Assembly (NCBI GenBank): GCA_018969015.1
Contig: JAGWZE010000011.1
Location: forward strand, 32,282 to 96,281
Direction: 5' to 3'
DNA length: 64,000 nucleotides
Source of the DNA: Alphaproteobacteria bacterium
GTDB taxonomy: Bacteria; Pseudomonadota; Alphaproteobacteria; Caulobacterales; Aquidulcibacteraceae
The translations under genes were made by a program, and so were the position numbers. The notes below the pieces were generated by a model. The model saw only the letters and a program-made list of their open reading frames with translations. It did not search any database and was not told the DNA's origin. Shown one piece after another: positions 44,774 through 54,340 of this stretch; the stretch's first letter is position 1; every line of letters begins with the position of its first letter.

Positions 44774-45049
44774 TCAGGCGCCGGGGATCTTGTAGACGCC
44801 GCTCGCCGTCATCAGGCGGCGTCCCTCCGCGCCCGTAAGCTCGGCCTCGGCGAACACCAGCGAGCGTGTCGCACGCACGATCTTCACCGCTGCGGTCTGC
44901 GGTTCGCCGGCGCCCGGGCGCGCGATCAGGTCGGCGGTGATCGACACCAGCATGGTTTCAGCGCCGGCCGCCGCGGCCGTTTCCGCCGCCAGCGCGCGCG
45001 CCAAGGTGAGCGCCATCATGGCGTCGACGTCCGAAGCTTCGTGCGTCAT
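44774..45049 (-). CDS. short hotdog-fold protein (PaaI-like C-terminal half)
   Basis: 91 residues only, compared with about 130-160 for PaaI thioesterases. It contains helix MMALTLARALAAETAAAAG, strand TMLVSITADLIARPG and the strand pair VRATRSLVFAEAELTG and MTASGVYKI, which match the C-terminal two-thirds of a hotdog; the HGG turn is missing. It may be a trimmed thioesterase or a non-enzymatic partner. ATG 45049 overlaps the haloalkane dehalogenase stop (ATGA), so both are translated together. Third gene of the TetR-dehalogenase-hotdog unit. Confidence 0.75.
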   Translation of the reverse strand: MTHEASDVDAMMALTLARALAAETAAAAGAETMLVSITADLIARPGAGEPQTAAVKIVRATRSLVFAEAELTGAEGRRLMTASGVYKIPGA

Positions 45050-45951
45050 GCCGCTTCCCCGAAATGCGCGAGGGCGGCCGTGGCGATGCGCTCGCCCCAC
45101 TCCTGCACGAAATGACCGCCGCCTTCGATCTCGAGCGGCGCCGGCGCCCCAGGAATATGCGCGAGGACCTCCGCCATCACGTCAGGGCCGAGCACGGGAT
45201 CGGCCATGCCGATCGCCGCGAACGTGGGCCCGCGCCACTGCGTGCGCCACCAGTCCCGCGCCGCGCGGCTCAGTTCGGCGAACGGCTGCTCCGGCGCGGT
45301 CGGCACGAGTTGCGGGAAGCGGCGCACGCCGGCCTTGTAGCGGATATCGGGAAACGGCGCGTTGTAGGCGGCGATCTCCGCCGGCGTGAGATGGGGCGTG
45401 CCGCGCGCGATCAGCAGGCCCACGTCCATGTCCGGCGAGCGAGCGGCAAACGCGCGCCAGGCCGCAAAGCCGGGCGAGGGATCGGCCCCGACCGCGAACG
45501 TCGTGTTCATGACGATCACCCGCGCGATCCGCGGCCCGAGGGCGAGCGGCAAGGTCAGCCCGAGCAGGCCGCCCCAGTCCTGGATCACCAGCGTGATGGA
45601 CTGGAGCTCGAGCCGTTCGATGAAGGCGAGCAGGAAGTCGCGGTGGAACGTCGTCGTGTAGACCGCGTCGTCGACGGGTTTGTCCGAGCGGCCGAAGCCC
45701 AAGAGGTCTGGCGCCACCACGCGTCCGCCTGCGGCCAGGAAGGCCGGGATCATGCGGCGATAGAGATACGCCCAGCTCGGCTCCCCGTGCAGGCAGAGGA
45801 ACGTGTGCCGGGCGTCCCGCGGGCCCTCGTCGATATAGTGGGCGCGCAGGCCGACATAGCCCGGCAGGTTATCGACGTAGCGCGGCGCGTACGGCCAGTC
45901 CGGCAGATCGGCGAAGCGGTGATCGGGTGTGCGGAGGGCGGCGAGCGACAT
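45046..45951 (-). CDS. haloalkane dehalogenase, subfamily I-like
   Basis: 301-residue alpha/beta hydrolase. HGEPSW (E57, W60) builds the halide site, the nucleophile is D125 in VIQDWGG with W126 as second halide ligand, the acid is in IGMADPVLG and the base is H280 in GGGHFVQEWG. These match DhlA/DhmA-type dehalogenases, which release halide from halogenated alkanes; epoxide hydrolase activity is the alternative. It lies 9 bp downstream of a TetR gene and overlaps the short hotdog gene, so it is probably controlled by that TetR. Confidence 0.88.
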   Translation of the reverse strand: MSLAALRTPDHRFADLPDWPYAPRYVDNLPGYVGLRAHYIDEGPRDARHTFLCLHGEPSWAYLYRRMIPAFLAAGGRVVAPDLLGFGRSDKPVDDAVYTTTFHRDFLLAFIERLELQSITLVIQDWGGLLGLTLPLALGPRIARVIVMNTTFAVGADPSPGFAAWRAFAARSPDMDVGLLIARGTPHLTPAEIAAYNAPFPDIRYKAGVRRFPQLVPTAPEQPFAELSRAARDWWRTQWRGPTFAAIGMADPVLGPDVMAEVLAHIPGAPAPLEIEGGGHFVQEWGERIATAALAHFGEAA

Positions 45952-45960
45952 GCCCGCCTT

Positions 45961-46596
45961 TTAGACGGACTGCAGCCCCGCGAGGAAGAGGTCCGCGTGC
46001 GTGTCGAGGAGCGAGTCCGGCTCGAACCCGGCGTCGCCCACGCCGAACACCTCGAGCGAGATCGCCGCCGCCATCGCCGGGGCGAGCAGGAGGCGCGCCG
46101 CGAGGTTCGGATCGATCGGGCGGAACACGCCCCTCTCGATCCCGCGGCCGATGACGTCGGCGATGACGCCCAGCAGCGGCTCCATCACCTCTTTGCGGTA
46201 CACCGCGCTGACCTCCGGCGCCCGCCCGCCTTCGGCCACGAGCACCTTGGCGAACACCGGCGTGATCTCGTTGCGCAGGGCGCGCTTGGCCCGCTCCACG
46301 ATGACGCGCACGACGGCGGCCGGCTCGCCTTCCGCCTGCGTGGCGATCGACTCGATCGCCGCAAGGCCGGGATCGGCGGCCGCCCTCACGACGCCTTCCA
46401 GCAGCGCGCGCTTGGACGAGAAGTAGACGTACAGCGTGCCCTTGCCGATGCCGGCCGCGTCCGCGATGTCCTCGATGCGCGCGCCGCCATAGCCGCGCTC
46501 GGCGAAAATGCGGAGCGCGGCCCCGAGGATCGCCGCCTCCCGCGCGGCGCGCTGGGCCGGACGTGAGGGAGGAGGAACGACGGCTTCGGCGAACAT
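45961..46596 (-). CDS. TetR-family regulator of the dehalogenase operon
   Basis: 211-residue TetR repressor. DNA-binding part about 15-60: EAAILGAALRIFAERGYGGA, EDIADAAGIGKGTLYVYFSSK. The C-terminal domain is helical and similar to the AcrR-like group. It is the first gene of the unit with the dehalogenase and the short hotdog protein, 9 bp apart. A palindromic CTAG-N6-CTAG 19 bp before its start is a candidate operator. Confidence 0.9.
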   Translation of the reverse strand: MFAEAVVPPPSRPAQRAAREAAILGAALRIFAERGYGGARIEDIADAAGIGKGTLYVYFSSKRALLEGVVRAAADPGLAAIESIATQAEGEPAAVVRVIVERAKRALRNEITPVFAKVLVAEGGRAPEVSAVYRKEVMEPLLGVIADVIGRGIERGVFRPIDPNLAARLLLAPAMAAAISLEVFGVGDAGFEPDSLLDTHADLFLAGLQSV

Positions 46597-46614
46597 CGGC
46601 AGCTCCGTGACTTA

Positions 46615-46628
46615 CTAGTCGGGTCTAG
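46615..46628. promoter_or_regulatory. possible TetR operator
   Basis: CTAGTCGGGTCTAG has CTAG at both ends and lies 19 bp upstream of the TetR ATG. CTAG is rare in such DNA, which makes the pair notable. Its symmetry is limited to the outer bases. Confidence 0.5.
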
Positions 46629-46693
46629 CTTGGTTCGCTGAGCGGCGGGAGTCGTTTGTCACCCGGTTTAGGCGGCGGCCGGAGCGGACCGTG

Positions 46694-47230
46694 TCAGGTC
46701 TGCGACCATTTCCCGCGCTGCACGCCGAGATTGATCCGCTCGAAGGCGGCGTCGACGTCGGCCCATTCGCCGACGCTCGCCGTCTTGCCGGGCTCGAGGT
46801 CTTTGTAGTGGGCGAAGAAGTGCTTGATCTGCTCGATCAGCAGCGGCGGCAGGTCCGTGTAGGTGCGGACGTCCTTGTAGAAGGGATTGAGCTTGTCGAG
46901 CGGCACAGCCAGCACCTTCTCGTCGAAGCCCTTCTCGTCGCGCATCAGCAGCACGCCCACGGGGCGGCACCGGATCACGACGCCCGGCGCAACCGGCGTC
47001 GGCGTCACGACGAGCACGTCCACGGGATCGCCATCTTCCGCCAACGTGTTGGGAACGAACCCGTAATTGGCCGGATAGACCATCGACGTGTGCAGGAAGC
47101 GATCCACGAACAGCGCGCCGGAGAACGGATCGAGCTCGTACTTCACCGGCATGCCGCCCTGCGGAATTTCGATGAAGGCGTTGATGTCGTGCGGCGGGTT
47201 CTCGCCCGGGCGGATGCGCTTGACGTCCAT
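46694..47230 (-). CDS. ppa: inorganic pyrophosphatase
   Basis: Family I soluble pyrophosphatase, 178 aa, metal-dependent. Visible are [11 protein letters not shown] with YELDP near 30, [13 protein letters not shown] near 52, and the metal-binding DGDPVDVLV near 65-73 with further acidic residues in [10 protein letters not shown]. It removes pyrophosphate released by biosynthesis, including the NadC and PpdK reactions encoded in this window. ATG 47230 has AGGAG at the right distance. Single gene. Confidence 0.95.
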   Translation of the reverse strand: MDVKRIRPGENPPHDINAFIEIPQGGMPVKYELDPFSGALFVDRFLHTSMVYPANYGFVPNTLAEDGDPVDVLVVTPTPVAPGVVIRCRPVGVLLMRDEKGFDEKVLAVPLDKLNPFYKDVRTYTDLPPLLIEQIKHFFAHYKDLEPGKTASVGEWADVDAAFERINLGVQRGKWSQT

Positions 47231-47277
47231 GACTTGTGTCTCCTGTTCCGTCCTGAATACGCGGGACGGCGGAGAAG

Positions 47278-49926
47278 TCACGCAATCGCTTGGTCGAGTG
47301 GCGCCGCTTCGGCTTCTTGTGTCATTGCACGCGTCAATGCGGCGATCAGTGGCGCGGGCTTGAGCGGCTTTGCGACGACGTCGTTCATGCCGGCGGCGGT
47401 GTAGGTCTGCACGTGGCCGGGCATCGCGTCCGCCGTCAGCGCGATGATCGGCGTCAGCGCGTTCGGCCCGGCGCCGCTGCGGATGCGCCGCGCCGCTTCC
47501 AGGCCGTCCATTTCCGGCATGTGGATGTCCATCAGGATGATGTCGTAGGCGCAGCGCGACGCAGCCTCCACGGCCTGCGCGCCGTTCTCCGCGAAATCCG
47601 CCTGCGCGCCGAGCTGCGCGAGCAGCGTGCGCAGCACCAGGCGGTTCGTCTCGTTGTCGTCCGCCGCGAGGATGCGCAGCTGATCGGCGTCGGTGACGAC
47701 GAGATCATCCGCCGCGGCCGGCGCGCTTGCGGCCGTCGCGCGGCCGAACGGCGCATCGAACCAGAAGGTCGAGCCGACGCCGATCGCGCTGTGCACGCCG
47801 ACGTCGCCGTCCATCAAATGCGCGAGACTGCGGCAGATCGAAAGACCGAGCCCGGTGCCGCCGAAGCGCCGCGTGATGCTCGTTTCGGCTTGTGTGAAGC
47901 GTTCGAACACGTTGCGGATCTGCGCGGCCGTCATGCCCTGGCCGGTGTCCTCGACGTCGAAGCGCAGGCGCACGCGCTCGCCGCCGTCGTCGAGCGCCCG
48001 CACGCGCAGGCGCACGTGGCCGGTCTGCGTGAACTTGACCGCATTCGAGACGAGGTTCTGCAAAATCTGCCGAACACGGACGGGATCGCCCATCACCGCC
48101 TGCGGTACGCCCGGCTCGCACTCCAGCTGCAGATCCAGACCCTTGTTGCGCGCGGCTTCGCCATAGAGCGCCGCCACCGTGCGCAGCGCGTCGGCCGGGT
48201 CGAACGCGACGTGCTCCACTTCCATGCGGCCGGCTTCGATCTTGGAAAGGTCGAGCACGTCATTCAGCAGCGTCAGCAGGATGTCGCCCGACTGGTTGAT
48301 GACGCGGACCATCTCCTTCTGGCCGGAATCGAGAGTTGTCGCGCTCAGCGCGGCGCTCATGCCCAGCATGCCGTTGAGGGGTGTGCGGATCTCGTGGCTC
48401 ATCATCGCCAGGAAGTCGGATTTCGCGCGGTTCGCGCTTTCGGCGGCCAACGATGCAGCCTGCAGGCGCAGCTCCTGGCGTTTGCGCTCGGTCACGTCGA
48501 CGAGCAGGCCGAGGCCCGCGCCGCTGTGGATCCGCTCCATCGTGCCTTGAAGCCAGCGGATCTCGCCGTCGTCGCCGCGCACGCGCACGTCGCCTTCGAC
48601 GCGCACTTCGCCGTCGATCAGGAAGCGGCGGAACAGCGCCGCGAGGCGCGGCTGGTCTTCCTCGAGAACGGCGGTCCACATCCCGTTGACGATGTCGGCG
48701 CCGCGGATCGCTCGGCCGCAGATCGCCTCGGCCTCCGTCGAAACCCAGAAGCGGCGCGTGGCGATGTCGCAGCCCCACATGCCGGCCTTCGCCGTCGCGA
48801 GCGCCATCGTGAGCTTGTGCGCCGTCGCTTCCGCGTGCGCGGCCTCCTCGGCCACTTCCAGCGTGCGCAGCTCGACCTTCGCCTCGAGCATCTGGCGCTC
48901 GTTCTCGAGGTGTTGGGCGAGCATCTGGCGATCGATCATCGCCGTGCGGAAGATCTCGACCGCGCGCGCCATGTCGCCGGTCTCGTTCTCGAAGTCGCGA
49001 TAGGGCACGCGCGTGTTCAGCTCGCCTTCGCTGATCGTCTTCATCGTCCGAACGAGGGTGCGCTGGCGCGACACGATCGAGTGGGCGATCAGCGCCATCA
49101 GGGCGCCCGAGATCATCAGGGCGAGGATCGTAAAGAGGAAGCCCGCGGTGAGCCGCGCGTTGAGCCCCTCGATCCGGTCCTCCAGCGCGTTTCCGAGCGC
49201 GGTGGCGCTCGCGATCCACAGATCGTCGGCGGCGTCGAGGAGGGCGATGCGCGCCGCCGCATAGTCGGCGCGCGCCGTGGCGTCGTGCGCGCCGGCGGCA
49301 AGGCGCTCGACCGTGCCGGCGTATCTCGCCCACGCCTGCGCGGCGACATCGCGCGCGGCCGACACCTGCGTGTCGCCCTCGAAGCGGGCCGCGGTGGCGA
49401 ACAGGCGTTCGGCCGAGGCTTCGGTACGCCCGAACGCCGCCCAGAGCTCATGATGCGAGACGCCGCGATGCGCCAGGGCCGCCGCGAACGCGGCGTCGCC
49501 GCTGAGCACGTCCGGCGTCAGCAGCAGCGCGACGTCCATCAGCAGATAGGACGACAGCTCCGGGTCGAGCAGCAGATTGGACTGCGTGGCGATCGCGGCC
49601 AGTTCGCGTTGCCCGCGGCTGACCGCCTGGGAGCCCGGGCAGGGAACGGCGTCCGTGTGCGCGTGGGCCGTCGTGGCGCACGCCGTCATCGCTTCGGCAT
49701 GACGCATCAGCGCCGGCCAGACGCGCTGCGCCGCGCGCACGCCGGCGGCTTCCTGGCGCGTGAAGGCGAGGTCGGCCTCCACCTGGCTCCAGAACTGCCA
49801 GCCCAGCGTCGCGACCGGTGCGGCCATCAGCGCGACCAGCAGCCCGAGCTTGCGATGGACGTTCATCCTGCGGTCGGCCTGACCCAAGAGGGCGCGTACG
49901 ACGCGGGGGATGGTGAAGCGGTTCAT
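47278..49926 (-). CDS. hybrid sensor histidine kinase/response regulator
   Basis: 882 residues. Two membrane helices (about 27-45 and 262-285) enclose a helical periplasmic sensor of about 215 residues. HAMP region about 285-335 and coiled coil, a PAS-like domain about 370-490, dimerisation domain with [15 protein letters not shown] (His near 510), ATPase domain with [20 protein letters not shown] and GTGLGLSI, and a C-terminal receiver with [12 protein letters not shown] (phospho-Asp near 800). No output domain, so it should pass phosphate to a histidine phosphotransfer protein. No partner gene nearby. Start ATG 49926. Confidence 0.94.
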   Translation of the reverse strand: MNRFTIPRVVRALLGQADRRMNVHRKLGLLVALMAAPVATLGWQFWSQVEADLAFTRQEAAGVRAAQRVWPALMRHAEAMTACATTAHAHTDAVPCPGSQAVSRGQRELAAIATQSNLLLDPELSSYLLMDVALLLTPDVLSGDAAFAAALAHRGVSHHELWAAFGRTEASAERLFATAARFEGDTQVSAARDVAAQAWARYAGTVERLAAGAHDATARADYAAARIALLDAADDLWIASATALGNALEDRIEGLNARLTAGFLFTILALMISGALMALIAHSIVSRQRTLVRTMKTISEGELNTRVPYRDFENETGDMARAVEIFRTAMIDRQMLAQHLENERQMLEAKVELRTLEVAEEAAHAEATAHKLTMALATAKAGMWGCDIATRRFWVSTEAEAICGRAIRGADIVNGMWTAVLEEDQPRLAALFRRFLIDGEVRVEGDVRVRGDDGEIRWLQGTMERIHSGAGLGLLVDVTERKRQELRLQAASLAAESANRAKSDFLAMMSHEIRTPLNGMLGMSAALSATTLDSGQKEMVRVINQSGDILLTLLNDVLDLSKIEAGRMEVEHVAFDPADALRTVAALYGEAARNKGLDLQLECEPGVPQAVMGDPVRVRQILQNLVSNAVKFTQTGHVRLRVRALDDGGERVRLRFDVEDTGQGMTAAQIRNVFERFTQAETSITRRFGGTGLGLSICRSLAHLMDGDVGVHSAIGVGSTFWFDAPFGRATAASAPAAADDLVVTDADQLRILAADDNETNRLVLRTLLAQLGAQADFAENGAQAVEAASRCAYDIILMDIHMPEMDGLEAARRIRSGAGPNALTPIIALTADAMPGHVQTYTAAGMNDVVAKPLKPAPLIAALTRAMTQEAEAAPLDQAIA

Positions 49927-50000
49927 AGTCGGGCGAACCTAGGCCGCCCAAGTTAAGATCGGCCTACGGTTCGGTTCCGCTTCGTGTTTTTTGTTCGGCC

Positions 50001-50855
50001 TCACATCTTTTTGCGCAGCGGCACGAGATCGGGGAACACCGGCTCGCGCTTCTGGGCCTTGGCCTGGAAGGCCTCCATCATGTGCTGGGGCGCGAACATC
50101 CCGGTCTGCCAGGTCGCGATGTAGTCGAGGCTGTCCCGGATCGTATGGTCGCGGGCGTAGTTGATCATCACTTTGGAGCCGGCGACGGCGAGCGGGTTCT
50201 TCGAGGCGATCTCGCGGGCGGTCTCGAGCACCGCGGCGACCAACTCCTCGTGGGACGAGAACACTTCGTTCACCAGTCCGATCTCGCGGGCGCGGTGGGC
50301 GGGCAGGCGACGGCCCGTATAGGCCAGCTCCCGCACCCAGCCTTCGGGGATCAGCTTGCACAGGCGCGGGAACGTGCCGACGTCGGCCGTCATCGCGATG
50401 TTGATTTCCTGGATGCAGAAGAATGCGTCCGCCGTGCAGTAGCGCATGTCGCAGGCCGAGATGAAATCCACCGCGCCGCCGATGCAGCCGCCCTGGATCG
50501 CGACGAGGACGGGGACGCGCGCCTCGTCGAGGCAGGTAAACGTGTTCTGCAGGTGGTGCACGTGGCGGCGGAACGCCTCGTTGCGGACGTGCAGGTCCCC
50601 GGGCGCGCCGCCCGTGACGCCTTCGCCGTCCGTGAACACCGAAAGCTCCATGCCCGCGCAGAAATGCTTGCCCGTGGAGGAGATCACGATGGCGCGAGCG
50701 CGCGCGTTGTCGTCGATGTCCTGAATGATCGCCGGAAGCTCGTTCCAGAACGCGCGCGTCATGGTGTTGAACGCGTCGGGCCGCTTCATTTGCAGATGAG
50801 CCACGTTGTTTTCGATCGAAACGTCGAAACAGGTGCTGGTCGTTGCGCTGGTCAT
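50001..50855 (-). CDS. crotonase, delta3,5-delta2,4-dienoyl-CoA isomerase-like
   Basis: 284-residue crotonase. Oxyanion loops GKHFCAGMELS near 68 and IQGGCIGGAVDF near 120. EINIAMTADVGTFPRL has a Glu and an Asp eight residues apart, as in ECH1-type dienoyl-CoA isomerases, where both are catalytic. Such enzymes act on odd-numbered double bonds in unsaturated acyl-CoAs; the DECR-like SDR at 22.1 kb is a natural partner (inference). ATG 50855 has GGGAGG. No other genes are coupled to it. Confidence 0.9.
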   Translation of the reverse strand: MTSATTSTCFDVSIENNVAHLQMKRPDAFNTMTRAFWNELPAIIQDIDDNARARAIVISSTGKHFCAGMELSVFTDGEGVTGGAPGDLHVRNEAFRRHVHHLQNTFTCLDEARVPVLVAIQGGCIGGAVDFISACDMRYCTADAFFCIQEINIAMTADVGTFPRLCKLIPEGWVRELAYTGRRLPAHRAREIGLVNEVFSSHEELVAAVLETAREIASKNPLAVAGSKVMINYARDHTIRDSLDYIATWQTGMFAPQHMMEAFQAKAQKREPVFPDLVPLRKKM

Positions 50856-50998
50856 GGGGCCTCCCTTTATCTTTTGGACGCCAGCGCTCCTGAGGCGCCG
50901 GGACCATTTCGCGTCCTGCGCGAAACGGGTTACTCTCATTGCCACCTTACGGGCAAACGCGCGCCGCCGCATCGGGCCCGGCGCGCCGGAGAACGCAG

Positions 50999-51805
50999 AT
51001 GGCCAGGCTCCGCACAGATGCTGCGCGCCCGCGCTCCGGATCGGGGCGTTCGTTGGCGATCGCCGGCCTCTGCGCCGTTCTGGTCCTTGCGCCCGCCGCC
51101 GCGAGCGCGGCAAGCGCCGCGCCGGCCGGCCAATCGGGATGGATGGGCCGCATCGCCGGCATTCTCAGCGGCCAGCCGGGGGCAGGGCCCGTCACGCAGC
51201 GCGAGGCCGATCAGGGCGTTCGCGAGGCGCTGACGATCGCCGCCGCCGCCGCCGCGGACCGTCTCGGCGCGCCGGGCGGCTTCCTCGACTCCCCCCGCGT
51301 GCGCATCCCGTTGCCGGGCGCCCTGGCGCGCGCGCAGGCCCGCCTGCAGCCGTTCGGCATGTCCGCCCCGCTGGACGAGCTGGAGCAGGAGCTCAACCGC
51401 GCCGCCGAGGCCACCATGCCCGAGGCCAAGCGCCTGGCGCTCGAGGCCGTGAAATCCCTCACGTTCGGCGACGCCCTCGCCATCGTGCGCGGCGGCGACC
51501 AGGCCGCCACCACCTTCCTCCGCTCCCGGACCGAAGCCGCCTTGGCCGCCAAGCTGCGCCCGCAAATGGCGGCGGCTCTCGAAAAGAGCGGCGCGTTCGC
51601 CGCCCTGGACCGCGTCCGCGCCAACGGCCTCGTCCAGGCCTTCGCGGGCGACGTGCGCAAGGACGTCACCGATTTCGCGGTTCAGAAGGCGGTCGACGGC
51701 TTCTTCGCGACCCTCGCGGAAGAGGAAAAAGCGATCCGGGCCGACCCCGCGCGACGCACCTCGGCGATCATGAAGCGCGTATTCGCGCTTTCGCCGTCAA
51801 GTTGA
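50999..51805 (+). CDS. DUF4197 secreted protein
   Basis: 268 residues. A signal peptide (about 18-40, AIAGLCAVLVLAPAAASA) precedes the helical DUF4197 domain: GVREALTIAAAAAADRLGAPGGFLDSPRVRIPLPGAL, and TFGDALAIVRGGDQAATTFLRSRTE are family landmarks. The role of DUF4197 is unknown. ATG 50999 follows GGAGA; a TTG-started longer form is unlikely. It lies 33 bp before the alpha/beta hydrolase gene, same strand. Confidence 0.88.
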   Translation: MARLRTDAARPRSGSGRSLAIAGLCAVLVLAPAAASAASAAPAGQSGWMGRIAGILSGQPGAGPVTQREADQGVREALTIAAAAAADRLGAPGGFLDSPRVRIPLPGALARAQARLQPFGMSAPLDELEQELNRAAEATMPEAKRLALEAVKSLTFGDALAIVRGGDQAATTFLRSRTEAALAAKLRPQMAAALEKSGAFAALDRVRANGLVQAFAGDVRKDVTDFAVQKAVDGFFATLAEEEKAIRADPARRTSAIMKRVFALSPSS

Positions 51806-51838
51806 TCTTAGCTTTCTGTCATTTAATCTTGTCGGCGC

Positions 51839-52756
51839 ATGGATGCGCCAACGTCCTTTCGCCGCGTTTCGTTTGACCTCCGCCAGGGGCCGATGGCGGG
51901 GATCGCGTTCGGCGATCCCGAGCGCCCCGTCGACCTCCTCTTCCTGCATGCGACCGGGTTCAACGCCCGCACCTACCGCGCCCTCCTGGCCCCGCTGGGG
52001 GAGCGGGCGCACGTCCTCGCCGTCGATCTGCGCGGTCACGGCCGCAGCGGCCTGCCGGCCGGGCGGTTGGGCTATGCCTCCTGGAATAGGCACCGCGACG
52101 ACGTCATCCAGCTGATCGAGACGAAGCTGTGCGCGCCGGTGACGATCGCCGGGCATTCGATGGGCGCGACCACCGGCCTCCTCGTCGGCGGCAAGCGGCC
52201 CGACATCGTGCGCGGCCTCTGCCTCATCGATCCCGTGATCCTGTCCCCCACGACCTATGCGATGATGCATGCGCCGGGCGCGCCGCTCTTTGCCGAATGG
52301 ACCTTCCCGATCGCCCGCGGCGCCCGCAAGCGCCGCGCCGCGTTCGAGACGCGGGAAGCGATGGTGGCCGCACTGACGGGGCGGGGCATCTTCCGCGCGT
52401 TCCCGCCCGACACCCTGCAGGACTATGTCGAAGACGGCGCCGTCGAAGCCTCCGGCGGCGTCGCGCTCGCCTGCGCGCCGGAATTCGAAGCCCGCACGTT
52501 CGCCGCGCAGCGCAACGATCCATGGGCGGCGTTCGAGCGCGCGCCCGCGCCGCTCGTCATTCTGCGCGCCGAGAAGGGCTCCACGTTGCCGATCCGCGCC
52601 GCGCGCCGCATCGCGGCCCTGCGGCTGGACGCGCGCATCGCCACGATCGAGGGCACCACGCACGCCTTGCCGATGGAGCGCCCGGACCGCGTGCGCGCCG
52701 CCATCGAATCCACGCTCGTCATGGCCGGGCAGGCGGCGCTCTCCGCGCTCGACTAG
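51839..52756 (+). CDS. alpha/beta hydrolase
   Basis: 305 residues. HATGFNARTY (oxyanion), GHSMGATTG with the nucleophile Ser near 105, a likely acid in the strand after the lid, and GTTHALPME with the base His near the C-terminus. Family members include lactonases, esterases and chloroperoxidase-like hydrolases; the substrate is unclear. 33 bp after the DUF4197 gene, so possibly the same transcript. No signal peptide, so it is cytosolic. Convergent with the double-hotdog thioesterase gene. Confidence 0.88.
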   Translation: MDAPTSFRRVSFDLRQGPMAGIAFGDPERPVDLLFLHATGFNARTYRALLAPLGERAHVLAVDLRGHGRSGLPAGRLGYASWNRHRDDVIQLIETKLCAPVTIAGHSMGATTGLLVGGKRPDIVRGLCLIDPVILSPTTYAMMHAPGAPLFAEWTFPIARGARKRRAAFETREAMVAALTGRGIFRAFPPDTLQDYVEDGAVEASGGVALACAPEFEARTFAAQRNDPWAAFERAPAPLVILRAEKGSTLPIRAARRIAALRLDARIATIEGTTHALPMERPDRVRAAIESTLVMAGQAALSALD

Positions 52757-52772
52757 ATCACACGGCCAAAAT

Positions 52773-53717
52773 TCATTCCGCCAGCCCTGGGATCGCCGCG
52801 GCCATCAGCATCGCCCGCTGCTCCGGAGGCGGCGCCACGGATTTGCGCGTGTCGAGATCGAACGTCACGGCGATCACTTCGCCCGTCGCCCACGCCTCGC
52901 CGCCGATCGGATCCAGCAGCCAGTGGATCACGCGCTGCGTCTTCTCCGCGAGTTCGATCACGCCCGAGCGCACCGCGACGAGATCGCCCACGCGCGGCCA
53001 GCGCAGATAATCCAGCCGATACTCGAGCACGGCGCCGCCGAGCCGCTTGCCCTGCGCGTCGCCCGATTCTTTGCGCCAGCGCGCGAAAAGATTGGGCGCG
53101 CCGTCGCTGATCCGGCCCACGAAGGCCTCCGTGCGCAGGCGGCCGAACGCATCCGTCGTATCGGGCTGCACGAGGCCGAGTCCGATCGTGGGCGCGCCGA
53201 GCGAATCCGCGCGCGCCACCGAGGCGGTCGGCGCCGGGCGATCGAGATCGATCGAGCGCGGCTGGCCGTGCGCCGGCACGGCGCACGCGAGAGACGCCGC
53301 CGCCGCCCGCGCCCGCGACGACCAGCCGAACGCCGCGCCCGTCTGCACGTCGACATGCGCGACGCGCGTCAGGAACGTCGCCGCGGGGCGCCCGTCCGCA
53401 TGCAGAAGCTCCTGGTAGATCGTGGCGTCCTTGTCGCCGATCTCCACCACGCCGCCCTGCATCGAGAGCGGCGCGCCCGCGCGCGCTTCGGCGAGGAAGC
53501 GGATGTGCTGGCGCACCGGCGCGATCGTGCTCGCCGCGTTCGGACGATACGCATCCGGCATCGCCATCGCCGCCGCGAGCCGCGCGAGCCCTTCGCTCCA
53601 CTTCGCCACGTAATAGCGCACGTTCATGTGCCCCATCTCGTCGCATTCCCAGGCGTTCGTGCAGCCGCGCCACGTTTCGAGCGGCAAGGCGGCGGCGGTC
53701 ATTCGGGCGGACGACAT
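52773..53717 (-). CDS. double-hotdog acyl-CoA thioesterase
   Basis: 314 residues with two hotdog domains. The first carries the classical 4HBT motif DEMGHMNVRYYVAKW near 27; the second starts near 170 (FVGRISDGAPN...LEYRLDYLRWP). I start at 53717 (MSSARM), which has an upstream GGAG; ATG 53702, which overlaps the Zur gene's stop, is an alternative. It overlaps the end of the Zur-type gene, so co-expression with that regulator is likely. Confidence 0.82.
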   Translation of the reverse strand: MSSARMTAAALPLETWRGCTNAWECDEMGHMNVRYYVAKWSEGLARLAAAMAMPDAYRPNAASTIAPVRQHIRFLAEARAGAPLSMQGGVVEIGDKDATIYQELLHADGRPAATFLTRVAHVDVQTGAAFGWSSRARAAAASLACAVPAHGQPRSIDLDRPAPTASVARADSLGAPTIGLGLVQPDTTDAFGRLRTEAFVGRISDGAPNLFARWRKESGDAQGKRLGGAVLEYRLDYLRWPRVGDLVAVRSGVIELAEKTQRVIHWLLDPIGGEAWATGEVIAVTFDLDTRKSVAPPPEQRAMLMAAAIPGLAE

Positions 53718-54151
53718 GAGGCGCAAACTCCGGAAGCTTCGAACATGGTGCGGGCAATGCGGAACCCCGCCGCGGCGGCCGCGTCGGCGACGTCGACGAG
53801 CGCGTGCCCCGCGTCGACCTCCACCGCACGGCGGCACGACGTGCAGATCAGGAACACGCTCGGCGCATGCGCGTGACCCGCGCCGCAGGCCACGTAGGCG
53901 TTGAGGCTCTCGATTCGATGCGCGAGGCCGAGCGTCACGAGAAAATCCAGCGCGCGATAGACCGTCGGCGGCTTGGCGTCGGGGCGCTCGGCGCGCAACG
54001 CGGCGAGGATGTCGTAGGCGCCCGCCGGACCCTCGCGCGCGAGCAGCAGCTCGAACACGCGGCGGCGCAACGGCGTGAGCGCCCGGCCGGCGTCGGCGCA
54101 GGTGGCCTCGGCGGCGGCCAAGGTCGCGGCGGGATCGGCAGGAGGCGCCAT
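53699..54151 (-). CDS. zur: Fur/Zur-family metal-responsive regulator
   Basis: 150 residues. Winged helix about 15-85 (ALTPLRRRVFELLLAREG, AYDILAALR, PPTVYRALDFLVTLGLAHRI), then the dimerisation domain with HAHAPSVFLICTSC, two CxxC pairs (CTSC and CASC) and several His. This layout is typical of zinc-sensing Zur rather than Fur, but the assignment is by outline only. Start 54151 has AGGCG; it is divergent from the GIY-YIG-like gene. It overlaps the thioesterase gene downstream. Confidence 0.82.
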   Translation of the reverse strand: MAPPADPAATLAAAEATCADAGRALTPLRRRVFELLLAREGPAGAYDILAALRAERPDAKPPTVYRALDFLVTLGLAHRIESLNAYVACGAGHAHAPSVFLICTSCRRAVEVDAGHALVDVADAAAAAGFRIARTMFEASGVCASCRPPE

Positions 54152-54273
54152 CCCCGCGTTCTGGCCGGCTTTGCGGGCCGGATGCAAGGGCGGCCCGTGC
54201 GTCGGGGCCGCCGCCGGCGCGCGGCTGCGCCCCGCGGCGCGGCGAGACTCGTTCGCGCGGGTAACCCTAATGA

Positions 54274-54288
54274 GAACTTTACAGGAAC
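54274..54288 (+). promoter_or_regulatory. SOS-box-like GAAC-N7-GAAC
   Basis: GAACTTTACAGGAAC is the reverse complement of GTTC-N7-GTTC, the LexA box of alphaproteobacteria. It lies in the divergent region between the zur gene and the GIY-YIG-like gene, 53 bp from the latter's start. Eight fixed bases can occur by chance in a region of this size, so this is only a candidate. Confidence 0.4.
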
Positions 54289-54340
54289 ATCTTGGATGTG
54301 TAGAACGAGAACAGACGACGAACACGAAAGGCCGTGACCG